DNA from: an uncultured bacterium
Lineage (GTDB): Bacteria > Bacillota > Clostridia > Lachnospirales > Lachnospiraceae
DNA: 37,159 bases
Direction of reading: 5' to 3'
Assembly (NCBI GenBank): GCA_905215775.1
Contig: CAJMRM010000025.1
Location: 1-37,159, forward strand
The notes beneath the pieces were generated by a model, which was not told the origin of the DNA, did no database searches, and saw only the letters and a list, made by a program, of their open reading frames with translations. The position numbers and the translations under genes are program-made. How positions within the stretch are numbered: position 1 is the stretch's first letter; each line of letters begins with the position of its first letter. Below are positions 22,943 to 31,054 of the stretch, piece after piece.

Positions 22943-24823
22943 TCAGAACGCCAGGTTCACCAGTATACAGAGGAGGACGCCGATTCCGGTGGGAAGTAGG
23001 ATGGACACGGCGGTCCATTTGAGGCTTCCCGTTTCTTTTTTAATGGTGAGGCAAGTGGTGGAGCAGGGCCAGTGGAACAGGGAAAAAACTGCCATGGATA
23101 GGGCGGTCTTAAGAGTCCAGCCATTGGCGGACAGCAGACTTAAGATGGCCGTTTGATCCTCCATGGGGGCCAGGACGCCGTTCTGTAAGTAGGCCATAAG
23201 GATAATGGGCAGGACGATCTCATTGGCCGGGAAGCCCAGGAGAAAGGCCATGAGGATGATGCCGTCCAGGCCCATGAGGGTCCCCAGGGGGTCCAGAAAG
23301 CCTGCAATGCGCAGAAGAAGGCTTTCTCCGCCAACGGTGAGGTTGGCCAGAAGCCAGATCACCAGGCCGGCGGGGGCCGCCACAGCCACGGCCCGGCCCA
23401 GGACGAACAGGGTCCGGTCAAAGATGGAGCGGACGATGACCTTTCCCGGCTGGGGACGGCGGTAGGGCGGAAGCTCCAGGGTAAAGGACGAGGGAACGCC
23501 CTTTAAAAGGGTCCGGGACAGCAGGAACGAGGCCCCCAGGGTTGCCAGTATGGCCGCCAGGATAAAAAGCGTCAGAACCAGGGCGGTCAGAAGAGAGGAG
23601 AGCACGGGACTTTTCACCGGAAGTCCGGCCCAGGCCCCCCCTGTGCCCAGAAGGGCGATCATGGTCAGCAGCAGGGGAAAGCGGCCGTTGCAGGGCATGA
23701 GGCTGTTGGTGAGAATGGCGATGAGCCGTTCTCTGGGAGAATCGATGATCCGGCAGCCCACGACCCCGGCGGCGTTGCAGCCCAGCCCCATGGCCATGGT
23801 CAGGCACTGCTTTCCGCAGGCGCTGCATTTGTGGAAGGCGCCGTCCATATTAAAGGCCGCCCGGGGCAGGTATCCCAGATCCTCCAGCAGGGTGAATAAG
23901 GGAAAGAAGATGGCCATGGGAGGCAGCATGACGGACACGATCCAGGCCACCACCCGGTATACGCCGAAAACAGCCATGTCGATGAACCATTGGGGAAGGC
24001 CCAGGGAGAGGGCCGCCTTCGCCAGCCGCGGCTCCAGGGAGAAAAACAGGTCCCAGAGCAGGGAGGACGGGTAATTGGCTCCGGTGATGGTGAGCCAGAA
24101 GATCCCCATGAGGAGCAGCACCATGACGGCTGCTCCGGTGAAGGGACCGGTGAGGATTCGGTCCAGCCGCTCCTCCCTTTTTCTGTAATTTTCTTTTGTA
24201 TATGTGACTGCCTGGGCCGCCAGATCCCTGGGGGAGAAGGCGGAGGGGAGCTTCCGGCAGGGAGAACTGAGGGAACAGGAGGCGCAGGCACAGGGGCAGG
24301 AGGACGCCAGGGAGGCCAGCCGCTTCTTTAAGGGCAAAAGACCCCGGGCCGTCCTTCCGCAGCAGGGGACCACAGGGATCCCCAGGGAATGCTCCAGGGC
24401 CTTAAAATCGATCCGGATCCCTTTTTTCTCTGCCTCATCACAGAGGTTTACGCAGAGGACTGCCTGGGGCATGGAGGCCGGGTCCGTCTCCTTTCTGCGC
24501 TCCAGCAGTCCCGCGGCCTGGGACAGCAGATACAGCCCCCGCTCCAGGCAGGTGGCGTCGCAGACCGTCAGCAGAAAATCATAATCCTCGTTTAAGATAA
24601 AATCCTTGGTCAGCTCCTCCTCGGCGGAGCGGGTATCGAAGGAGTAGATGCCGGGAAGGTCCACGGCGGAAAAATCCTGGCCGTCATAGGAAAACTGTCC
24701 CATGGCGCAGGAAACCGTGACTCCGGCCCAGTTGCCGGTGTGCTGGCGGAGCCGGGTCAGACCGTTGAAAATGGTGCTTTTTCCCACGTTGGGGTTGCCC
24801 ACCAGGGCCACGCGCCGCGTCAT
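22943..24823 (-). CDS. feoB: Ferrous iron transporter FeoB
   Basis: A 626-residue G-protein-coupled membrane transporter that imports Fe(II). The N-terminal GTPase has G1 GNPNVGKST (9-17), G3 DLPG and G4 NLCD. A cytoplasmic helical linker (about 170-225, with an unusual Cys cluster CPCACASCSLSSPC) follows, then the membrane core with two Gate regions (MAMGLGCNAAGVVG, GFPANEIVLPIILMAY). The C-terminus is complete. The ATG overlaps the feoA stop codon (ATGA), so the two are translated together. The Cys cluster might bind metal or take part in redox sensing; this is inference. Confidence 0.95.
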   Translation of the reverse strand: MTRRVALVGNPNVGKSTIFNGLTRLRQHTGNWAGVTVSCAMGQFSYDGQDFSAVDLPGIYSFDTRSAEEELTKDFILNEDYDFLLTVCDATCLERGLYLLSQAAGLLERRKETDPASMPQAVLCVNLCDEAEKKGIRIDFKALEHSLGIPVVPCCGRTARGLLPLKKRLASLASSCPCACASCSLSSPCRKLPSAFSPRDLAAQAVTYTKENYRKREERLDRILTGPFTGAAVMVLLLMGIFWLTITGANYPSSLLWDLFFSLEPRLAKAALSLGLPQWFIDMAVFGVYRVVAWIVSVMLPPMAIFFPLFTLLEDLGYLPRAAFNMDGAFHKCSACGKQCLTMAMGLGCNAAGVVGCRIIDSPRERLIAILTNSLMPCNGRFPLLLTMIALLGTGGAWAGLPVKSPVLSSLLTALVLTLFILAAILATLGASFLLSRTLLKGVPSSFTLELPPYRRPQPGKVIVRSIFDRTLFVLGRAVAVAAPAGLVIWLLANLTVGGESLLLRIAGFLDPLGTLMGLDGIILMAFLLGFPANEIVLPIILMAYLQNGVLAPMEDQTAILSLLSANGWTLKTALSMAVFSLFHWPCSTTCLTIKKETGSLKWTAVSILLPTGIGVLLCILVNLAF

Positions 24824-25053
24824 GAGAGGGCCTCCACCAGGATCAGGCGGCTGTCCTCCTCCCGGAGGGCGATGACGGCCCCCCGGACCAGATAGGCGGC
24901 GATATTCTTTTTCCGCTTCCGGAGCACGCAGGTGACGGCGGTCTCCGGCTCAAAGCCCAGATCGAAAAGTCTCCCGGCCATTAGCGGCGGATTGGCCAGC
25001 ACCAGGATCTTTGCGGTTTCCCCGGTATTTATACTGCTCAATGGAAGTACCAT
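24820..25053 (-). CDS. feoA: Ferrous iron transport protein FeoA
   Basis: A 77-residue SH3-like cytoplasmic protein that helps FeoB (PLSSINTGETAKILVLANPPLMAGRLFDLGF). ATG 25053 gives the normal length; a longer reading frame from 25167 would add 38 residues with no family likeness. No strong ribosome site precedes the ATG: the nearest purine-rich sequence (GAGTGAGTGA) is largely inside a hairpin. The gene overlaps feoB by 4 bp. Confidence 0.9.
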   Translation of the reverse strand: MVLPLSSINTGETAKILVLANPPLMAGRLFDLGFEPETAVTCVLRKRKKNIAAYLVRGAVIALREEDSRLILVEALS

Positions 25054-25060
25054 GAAATCA

Positions 25061-25087
25061 CTCACTCGCACGTTGCTTATGAGTGAG
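25061..25087 (-). promoter_or_regulatory. Hairpin just upstream of feoA start
   Basis: CTCACTC (25061-25067) and GAGTGAG (25081-25087) are perfect complements around a 13 nt loop. In the mRNA the 3' arm is the only Shine-Dalgarno-like sequence before feoA, so folding could lower translation. Confidence 0.4.
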
Positions 25088-25176
25088 ATATGAAGGGACG
25101 GGCGGCCTTGTGCCTGTACAGATGGGAACCGGGCCTGGGGAGGAAAAAGCTCTGGGGCCTTTGACATGGCAGGGGC

Positions 25177-25262
25177 TCAGAGGATCACGGGTATCAGTAC
25201 GCGGGGGCTGAGGAACACCGGAACCAGGGCAGGGGGCCGTGGATCAGAGGATCACCGGAACC
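25177..25262. repeat. Degenerate tandem copies of the sfsA 3' end
   Basis: TCAGAGGATCACSGG occurs at 25177 and 25244, with a related CTGAGGAACACCGGAACC at about 25208. Spacing is about 32-36 bp. The copy at 25244 encodes the last residues of SfsA (PVPVIL and stop, read on the minus strand); the others lie beyond its stop codon. Confidence 0.5.
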
Positions 25263-25954
25263 GGCGCGTCGAGCTTCATGGTGCGGTCTGTGACGGAGCA
25301 GTCATAGGCCCAGACATGGACGCCGTTTTCCCTTGCCCGCGTCAGGGCATCTGCAAATTCCGGGTGGCGTTCCCGGTGGGGAGAAAAAGCGCGGACGCCT
25401 TTCATCTGGATCACAAAAAGCGCCGCTGCTCCGTACCCGTCCTTTACGGCCTGCATAAGGCCCTCCAGATGGCGGATCCCCCGCTCTGTGGGGGCGTCGG
25501 GGAACATGGCCGTGCCGTCCGCATCCAGGGTCACACCCTTGACCTCCATAAACCAGGGGATCCCGCCCAGGGAAAAGGCCAGATCGAACCGCGAATCCCC
25601 GTACCGCACCTCCCGCTTTACCTGGCGCGGCCTGGGACAGAAGGGAAGCCCTTCTCCGGCGGTAAGCCATTCCCACGCCGCCTGGTTTGGGGCCTGGGAA
25701 TCGATGTTGACCCACTGGGGCCCCTGGACGGTTTCCTTCTGTACGGCGATCAGGGAGTATTCCGTTTTTCTTCCCTGGGCCAGGGCGTCCGGGTGAAACT
25801 GCACCGCCGCCGGAACGCCGGGGATCAGGAGCTCTCCCAGCCGTCCGGTATTTTTTACATGGCAGACCGTCTCGTTTCCGTCCAGAAGGACCCGGGCCAG
25901 GAAACGGTTGGGTCGGGAAAGGAAAACGGCCTGCATCACATTCTCATAGATCAT
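25244..25954 (-). CDS. sfsA: SfsA family DNA/RNA nuclease
   Basis: 236 residues, normal for the family, named sugar fermentation stimulation protein A; E. coli work has linked SfsA to sugar-gene regulation and nucleic acid binding or cleavage. The N-terminal OB-like part has RPNRFLARVLLDG and HVKNTGRLGELLIPG; the C-terminal nuclease-like part has RFDLAFSLGG, FMEVKGVTLDADGTAMFPDAPTERG and VIQMKGVRAFSPHRE. The Asp, Glu-x-Lys pattern fits a PD-(D/E)xK fold. ATG 25954 is preceded by GGAGGT at fair spacing. Confidence 0.92.
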   Translation of the reverse strand: MIYENVMQAVFLSRPNRFLARVLLDGNETVCHVKNTGRLGELLIPGVPAAVQFHPDALAQGRKTEYSLIAVQKETVQGPQWVNIDSQAPNQAAWEWLTAGEGLPFCPRPRQVKREVRYGDSRFDLAFSLGGIPWFMEVKGVTLDADGTAMFPDAPTERGIRHLEGLMQAVKDGYGAAALFVIQMKGVRAFSPHRERHPEFADALTRARENGVHVWAYDCSVTDRTMKLDAPVPVIL

Positions 25955-25976
25955 AGGAAAATACCTCCGTTCCTGG

Positions 25977-25985
25977 ATTATAGCA
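25977..25985 (-). promoter_or_regulatory. Extended -10 promoter of sfsA
   Basis: Minus strand TGCTATAAT (25977-25985) is an extended -10 element; no good -35 box is seen 17 bp upstream. Confidence 0.5.
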
Positions 25986-26029
25986 TAAATGGGAGGGATT
26001 AAATAGTAACAGAAACTGTGAAATCAATC

Positions 26030-26058
26030 TTTTCAAACCTGGAGAAATAAGGTATAAT
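26030..26058 (+). promoter_or_regulatory. Probable promoter of the aldolase gene
   Basis: TATAAT (26053-26058) with a weak -35 (TTTTCA, 26030-26035) at 17 bp. The leader would be about 64 nt. Confidence 0.5.
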
Positions 26059-26128
26059 CAATTTGAGTATACAGCGCCGGCTTAGGATGCGGCCTGAAAC
26101 AATATGATGCAAATGGAGGTCCAAGATT

Positions 26129-26995
26129 ATGTTAGTAACAGCGAAAGAAATGCTTGCAAAGGCAAGAGACGGAAAATATGCAGTAGGTCACTTCAACATC
26201 AACAATCTGGAGTGGACAAAGGCGATCCTTCAGACGGCGGAGGAGTTAAGATCTCCGGTGATCCTTGGCGTTTCCGAGGGTGCAGGAAAATACATGGGCG
26301 GATATAAGACCGTTGTTGGAATGGTCAATGGAATGCTGGAGGAGTTAAAGATCACGGTTCCCGTTGCCCTTCATCTGGACCACGGCAGCTATGAGGGCTG
26401 CTTAAAGTGCATCGAGGCAGGATTTTCTTCCATCATGTTCGACGGCTCCCATTACCCCATCGAGGAGAATGTGGAGAAGACCAAAGAGCTGATCCGTATC
26501 TGCCGCGAAAAGGGCATGTCCTTAGAGGCTGAGGTCGGCGCCATCGGCGGCGAGGAAGACGGCGTAGTGGGCATGGGCGAGTGCGCAGACCCCAATGAAT
26601 GTAAGATGATCGCAGACCTGGGCGTTGATATGCTGGCTGCCGGCATCGGAAATATCCACGGAAAATACCCGGCCAACTGGCAGGGCTTAAGCTTTGAGAC
26701 CCTGGCGGCAGTGAAGGAGAAGGTGGGCGATATGCCTCTGGTGCTTCACGGCGGCACAGGAATCCCGGAGGATATGATCAAGAAGGCCATCTCCCTGGGC
26801 GTTGCGAAGATCAATGTAAATACAGAGTGCCAGCTGGCCTTTGCCGATGCTACAAGAAAGTACATCGAGGCAGGAAAGGATCTGGAAGGAAAGGGCTTTG
26901 ACCCGAGAAAGCTTCTGGCTCCCGGCGCAGCGGCCATCAAAGAGACTGTGAAGACCAAAATGGAGCTGTTCGGTTCCATCGGCAAAGCAGAATAA
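26129..26995 (+). CDS. fba: Class II fructose-bisphosphate aldolase
   Basis: A 288-residue zinc enzyme that splits fructose-1,6-bisphosphate into DHAP and glyceraldehyde-3-phosphate in glycolysis. Metal and catalytic residues are in place: LHLDHG (D84, H85), EAEVGAIGGEEDG, GNIHGKYP, LHGGTGIP and the phosphate loop KINVNTECQ. The ATG is preceded by GGAGGT. It is monocistronic by layout, since a strong terminator follows within 15 bp. Other ketose-bisphosphate aldolases (tagatose type) are close relatives, so the exact sugar is not certain. Confidence 0.93.
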   Translation: MLVTAKEMLAKARDGKYAVGHFNINNLEWTKAILQTAEELRSPVILGVSEGAGKYMGGYKTVVGMVNGMLEELKITVPVALHLDHGSYEGCLKCIEAGFSSIMFDGSHYPIEENVEKTKELIRICREKGMSLEAEVGAIGGEEDGVVGMGECADPNECKMIADLGVDMLAAGIGNIHGKYPANWQGLSFETLAAVKEKVGDMPLVLHGGTGIPEDMIKKAISLGVAKINVNTECQLAFADATRKYIEAGKDLEGKGFDPRKLLAPGAAAIKETVKTKMELFGSIGKAE

Positions 26996-27009
26996 AAGAC
27001 GCATGCGAG

Positions 27010-27038
27010 ACGTTCTCCCGTTCCGGGAGAACGTTTTT
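27010..27038 (+). terminator. Intrinsic terminator after aldolase gene
   Basis: A perfect 11 bp stem, ACGTTCTCCCG (27010-27020) with CGGGAGAACGT (27024-27034), a 3 nt loop and TTTTT. It lies only about 43 bp before the glnN start. Confidence 0.92.
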
Positions 27039-27080
27039 GCAAATCTGGCTGGGGCCAGTATACATGAGGAGGAAAAATCT

Positions 27081-29198
27081 ATGAGCGAGGCCATCCATGT
27101 GGCAGAAATTTTTGGAGAAAATGTATTCGACGATGCGGTGATGAGAGAGCGGCTGCCCAAAAGCGTGTATAAAAAGCTGAAGCAGACCATCGAGGACGGA
27201 AGCGAGCTGGACCCGTCCATTGCAGATGTGGTAGCCCACGCCATGAAGGACTGGGCGGTGGACAATGGAGCGACCCATTATACCCACTGGTTCCAGCCGC
27301 TGACCGGCGTAACGGCGGAAAAGCACGATTCCTTTATCACCAGTCCCGACGCGGCCGGAAGAGTCCTGATGGATCTTTCGGGAAAGGAGCTGATCAAGGG
27401 AGAGGCCGACGGCTCCTCCTTCCCCTCCGGTGGTCTCCGCGCCACCTTTGAGGCCCGGGGCTACACCACCTGGGACTGTACCTCTCCGGCGTTCTTAAAA
27501 AAGGATGCCCTGGGCGTAACTCTTTGCATCCCCACCGCCTTCTGCTCCTACGGGGGAGAGGCCCTGGACAAGAAAACGCCGCTTTTACGCTCCATGGAGG
27601 CCATCGATAAGCAGGCGGTCCGCATTTTCCATCTGTTCGGCAATACTGCCGTAAAGCGGGTGATCCCGTCGGTGGGGCCGGAGCAGGAATATTTCCTTGT
27701 GGACCGGGAAAAATATTTACAGAGAAAAGATCTGATCTATACGGGCCGTACCCTGTTCGGGGCCATGCCGCCCAAGGGTCAGGAGATGGACGATCACTAT
27801 TACGGCGTGATCCGGGAACGGGTGGGCGCCTTTATGAAGGAGCTCAACGAGGAGCTCTGGAAGCTGGGAGTGGCGGCAAAGACCCAGCATAACGAGGTGG
27901 CCCCGGCCCAGCACGAGCTGGCGTCCATCTATACCAAGGCCAACCTGGCGGTGGATCACAACCAGATCGTTATGGAGACCATGAAAAAGGTGGCCAGCCG
28001 CCGCGGCCTGGCCTGCCTGCTCCATGAAAAGCCGTTCCAGGGCGTCAACGGCTCCGGAAAGCACAACAACTGGTCCCTGACCTCCGACACCGGCGTCAAC
28101 ATGCTGGAGCCGGGAGTGACGCCCCATGAAAATATCCAGTTCCTTTTGGTGCTGGCCTGCATCATGAAGGCGGTGGACGTCCATGCGGACCTGCTGCGCC
28201 AGTCGGCAGCCGTCCCCGGAAACGATTACCGTCTGGGAGCCCAGGAGGCGCCGCCGGCCATTATCTCCATCTTTGTGGGCGAGCAGATCGAGGATGTGAT
28301 CGACCAGCTCTGCAGCACCGGCTCCGCCACCCATTCCAAGATGGGCGGCACCTTAAGGACCGGCGTGACCACGCTGCCGGATTTTGATAAGGACGCCACA
28401 GACCGGAACCGGACCTCGCCCTTTGCGTTCACCAGCAATAAATTTGAATTCCGTATGGTAGGCTCCTCCGATTCTATTTCCTCTGCCAACGTGGTGCTGA
28501 ATACCATCGTGGCCGAGGCCTTTAAGGAGGCGGCGGATGTCCTGGAGGTCTCCGACGACTTCCCCACAGCGGTCCATGACCTGATCAAAAAGCTGTTTGC
28601 CGAGCACAGACGGATCATCTTCAACGGCAACGGCTACACCGAGGAGTGGGTACGGGAGGCAGAGCGGAGGGGCCTGCCCAACTTAAAGTGCATGGTGGAC
28701 GCCATTCCGTCCCTGGTGACGGAAAAGGCGGTGAAGCTGTTCGGCGATTTCGGCGTGTATACAAGATCAGAGCTGAACGCCCGGGCGGAGATCGAATATG
28801 AGGCCTACGCCAAGAGCATCCTCGTGGAAGCCAGGACCATGCTGGATATGGCAGGAAAGCAGATCATCCCGGCGGTGATCCGTTATTCGGGAGATCTGGC
28901 CAGATCCCTGAATGAGGTTAGGACCGCCTGCCCGGAGGCGGATCTGAGCGTCCAGACGGAGCTGGTTATGGAGGTTTCCAGCCTGCTGGCGGCCATGAGG
29001 ACTGCCATGACTGAGATTCAGAAGGCGATCGGGAAGGCCGGGGCCATGTCCGATATGAAGGAGCGGGCCCACTTCTGCTACGATGAGATGGTGCCGGCCA
29101 TGAACCGGCTCAGGGAGCCGGCGGACCGCCTGGAGATGATCGTGGACAAGGAATACTGGCCCTTCCCCAGCTACGGAGATATGATCTTTGAGGTTTAA
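27081..29198 (+). CDS. glnN: Glutamine synthetase type III
   Basis: A 705-residue GSIII, the large form found in Bacteroides, cyanobacteria and Clostridia, which makes glutamine from glutamate, ammonia and ATP. The family patterns are clear: an early GSIII-specific region (THWFQPLTG, FPSGGLRATFEARGYTTWD), GPEQEYFLVD, NEVAPAQHELA, HEKPFQGVNGSGKHNNWSL, RLGAQEAPPA and the C-terminal SNKFEFRMVGSSDS. ATG 27081 follows GAGGAGG; upstream in-frame codons lie in the aldolase terminator and are rejected. It appears to be transcribed alone, with a terminator at the end. Confidence 0.95.
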   Translation: MSEAIHVAEIFGENVFDDAVMRERLPKSVYKKLKQTIEDGSELDPSIADVVAHAMKDWAVDNGATHYTHWFQPLTGVTAEKHDSFITSPDAAGRVLMDLSGKELIKGEADGSSFPSGGLRATFEARGYTTWDCTSPAFLKKDALGVTLCIPTAFCSYGGEALDKKTPLLRSMEAIDKQAVRIFHLFGNTAVKRVIPSVGPEQEYFLVDREKYLQRKDLIYTGRTLFGAMPPKGQEMDDHYYGVIRERVGAFMKELNEELWKLGVAAKTQHNEVAPAQHELASIYTKANLAVDHNQIVMETMKKVASRRGLACLLHEKPFQGVNGSGKHNNWSLTSDTGVNMLEPGVTPHENIQFLLVLACIMKAVDVHADLLRQSAAVPGNDYRLGAQEAPPAIISIFVGEQIEDVIDQLCSTGSATHSKMGGTLRTGVTTLPDFDKDATDRNRTSPFAFTSNKFEFRMVGSSDSISSANVVLNTIVAEAFKEAADVLEVSDDFPTAVHDLIKKLFAEHRRIIFNGNGYTEEWVREAERRGLPNLKCMVDAIPSLVTEKAVKLFGDFGVYTRSELNARAEIEYEAYAKSILVEARTMLDMAGKQIIPAVIRYSGDLARSLNEVRTACPEADLSVQTELVMEVSSLLAAMRTAMTEIQKAIGKAGAMSDMKERAHFCYDEMVPAMNRLREPADRLEMIVDKEYWPFPSYGDMIFEV

Positions 29199-29222
29199 GT
29201 TTTTCGTGCCGTAAGGCGCGGG

Positions 29223-29268
29223 ACCGGCTGTTCCGGCGGAGACGATCTGCCGGGGCGGCCGGTTTTTT
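29223..29268 (+). terminator. Terminator after glnN
   Basis: ACCGGC (29223-29228) with GCCGGT (29258-29263) encloses an inner CCGGC/GCCGG stem (29233-29237, 29249-29253), followed by TTTTTT. Confidence 0.82.
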
Positions 29269-29302
29269 GATGTGGGACCGGGAGATTTCCTTTGGCAGAC
29301 CG

Positions 29303-29331
29303 TTGCGGAAAATGCCGGGGGATGGTATACT
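29303..29331 (+). promoter_or_regulatory. Promoter of the O-antigen-ligase/heptose operon
   Basis: TTGCGG (29303-29308) and TATACT (29326-29331), 17 bp apart, between the glnN terminator and the membrane-protein gene. Confidence 0.6.
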
Positions 29332-29403
29332 ATACCTGGTTTTTTCTCTAAAAACAAGGAAAAAGAAAGGAAATGCGGCGCGGGCCGCAGCAGAGTAAGA
29401 AAT

Positions 29404-31038
29404 ATGTCAAACAAAGTAGCTGGAAAGCGGCAGAAAGGGGTGGACAGCCCCGAGCTTCAGGAGAAGGACGCCAAGAGCATGGCCGGGATCATGGGCGTGT
29501 TTGCCGTGGCAGTGCTGTGTATCTTTCCCCTGGCATACGATAATTATTATTACAACATTCTGGAGGCCAAGTACCATTTTTACTGCGTCGCATCCGTTGC
29601 GGCCATGGCGCTGATGCTCTTTTACGGGCTCTTCAGCGGCCGGATCGCCGGATTCTTCAAGGGGGACGGCAGTGAAAAGGGGGGAGCCGGATTTTTCAGG
29701 CGGGTCTTCAGGAGCCTGAATTTTGTGGACTGGGCCATGCTGGCGTTCTGGGGGGCCAATGTCATTTCCTGGATCCTCTGCGTGGACTGGCGCTGGGACG
29801 CGTTCTGGGGGACCTTCGGCCGGTACAACGGCGTATTCCTGATCACCCTCTACACCGTGGTCTACTTTCTGGTGACCCGGTTTTTCCGGTTCCGTCAGTG
29901 GTATCTGGATCTGTTTCTGGTGACGGGAATGCTGGTCTGCGGCTTCGGCATCACCGACTATTTCCAGATGGATCTGCTCCACTTTAAGGCGGAGCTTTCG
30001 CCGGACCAGCATGCCACCTTTGTCTCCACCTTTGGAAACATCAATACGTACACGGTTTACGTGGGAGCGGTGCTGGCGGTGTCCATGACCTTATTCACCC
30101 TGGATAAGGACTGGAGGAAGAGGCTCTGGTATTTTGCCGCTATGATGGTGTCCAGCGTGGCTATCATCATGGGAACCAGCGACAACGCCTATCTGACCCT
30201 GGGAGCGCTTCTGGGCTTCCTGCCCCTTTATCTGTTCCGGACCTGGAGCGGGATACGGAGATACCTTATGGCGGCGGCAGGGTTCTTCACGGCGGCCTGG
30301 ATCGTGGAATGGGTCAATGTGAAATATGCGGACAAGGTCCTTGGCATCGACAGCCTCTTTACCATGTTCGTCCAGTACGAGCATTTTAAGGAGATCGTCC
30401 TGGCCCTGTGGATCGCTGCTGCGGCGTTAACAGTGCTGACGATCTGGAGAAGGGGAGAAAAGGACCGGATCGGAAAATGGCCGTGCTTTGTCTGGCTGGG
30501 CTTTCTGGCCGTTCTTGCGGCTGGAGTCATCTATGTGCTTTATGACGCCAACGCGGCGGGAAATGCAGAAAAGTATGCAGCCATCAGTAAATATGTGGTG
30601 TTCAACGACGCCTGGGGCAGCAGCCGGGGCTACGCCTGGATCCGTTCCATGGAGGTTTTCAAGGAGTTTTTCACCACCAAGGACAAGATCTTCGGCTATG
30701 GGCCGGAGACCTTCCGGGTGCTCATGGAAAATTATTATCTGGGAGAGCTGGGCAATGTGATCTTTGACAATGCCCATAACGAATACCTTCACTATCTGAT
30801 CACCATCGGTCTGTTCGGCATGCTGTCCTATATGGCATGGCTGGGCACCGCCATTTTCTGGATGGCAAGGAATCTCAAGGACCGGCCGGAGGTGGCGGCG
30901 TGTTTGTTTGCCCTGGCGGCCTATGCGGTCCAGGCCACGGTGAACTTAAACCTGCCGGTGGCCATGCCTGTGACGGTGCAGCTTCTGGCCATGGGCGTCA
31001 GCAGACAGTTAAAGAAAAAGGAAAATGAATCCATATAG
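29404..31038 (+). CDS. O-antigen ligase/Wzy-like polymerase family membrane protein
   Basis: A 544-residue integral membrane protein with about 12 hydrophobic helices and the large outer loop near the C-terminus (FGYGPETFRVLMENYY, DNAHNEYLHYLITIG) characteristic of the O-antigen ligase/polymerase family; the H-N-E-Y-L-H motif is typical. In a Gram-positive cell it likely polymerises or transfers lipid-linked surface glycan outside the membrane. Start ATG 29404 is chosen because earlier in-frame residues are not family-like; its ribosome site is weak. The next gene overlaps only if its longer start is used, so the three genes to 33362 form an operon. Confidence 0.82.
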   Translation: MSNKVAGKRQKGVDSPELQEKDAKSMAGIMGVFAVAVLCIFPLAYDNYYYNILEAKYHFYCVASVAAMALMLFYGLFSGRIAGFFKGDGSEKGGAGFFRRVFRSLNFVDWAMLAFWGANVISWILCVDWRWDAFWGTFGRYNGVFLITLYTVVYFLVTRFFRFRQWYLDLFLVTGMLVCGFGITDYFQMDLLHFKAELSPDQHATFVSTFGNINTYTVYVGAVLAVSMTLFTLDKDWRKRLWYFAAMMVSSVAIIMGTSDNAYLTLGALLGFLPLYLFRTWSGIRRYLMAAAGFFTAAWIVEWVNVKYADKVLGIDSLFTMFVQYEHFKEIVLALWIAAAALTVLTIWRRGEKDRIGKWPCFVWLGFLAVLAAGVIYVLYDANAAGNAEKYAAISKYVVFNDAWGSSRGYAWIRSMEVFKEFFTTKDKIFGYGPETFRVLMENYYLGELGNVIFDNAHNEYLHYLITIGLFGMLSYMAWLGTAIFWMARNLKDRPEVAACLFALAAYAVQATVNLNLPVAMPVTVQLLAMGVSRQLKKKENESI

Positions 31039-31054
31039 AACGGAGCGTGTGTAT

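Noticed and set aside
25166..26002. Plus-strand frame of 278 codons over sfsA
   Set aside because: SfsA motifs on the minus strand are unmistakable and the plus product has no recognisable domain.
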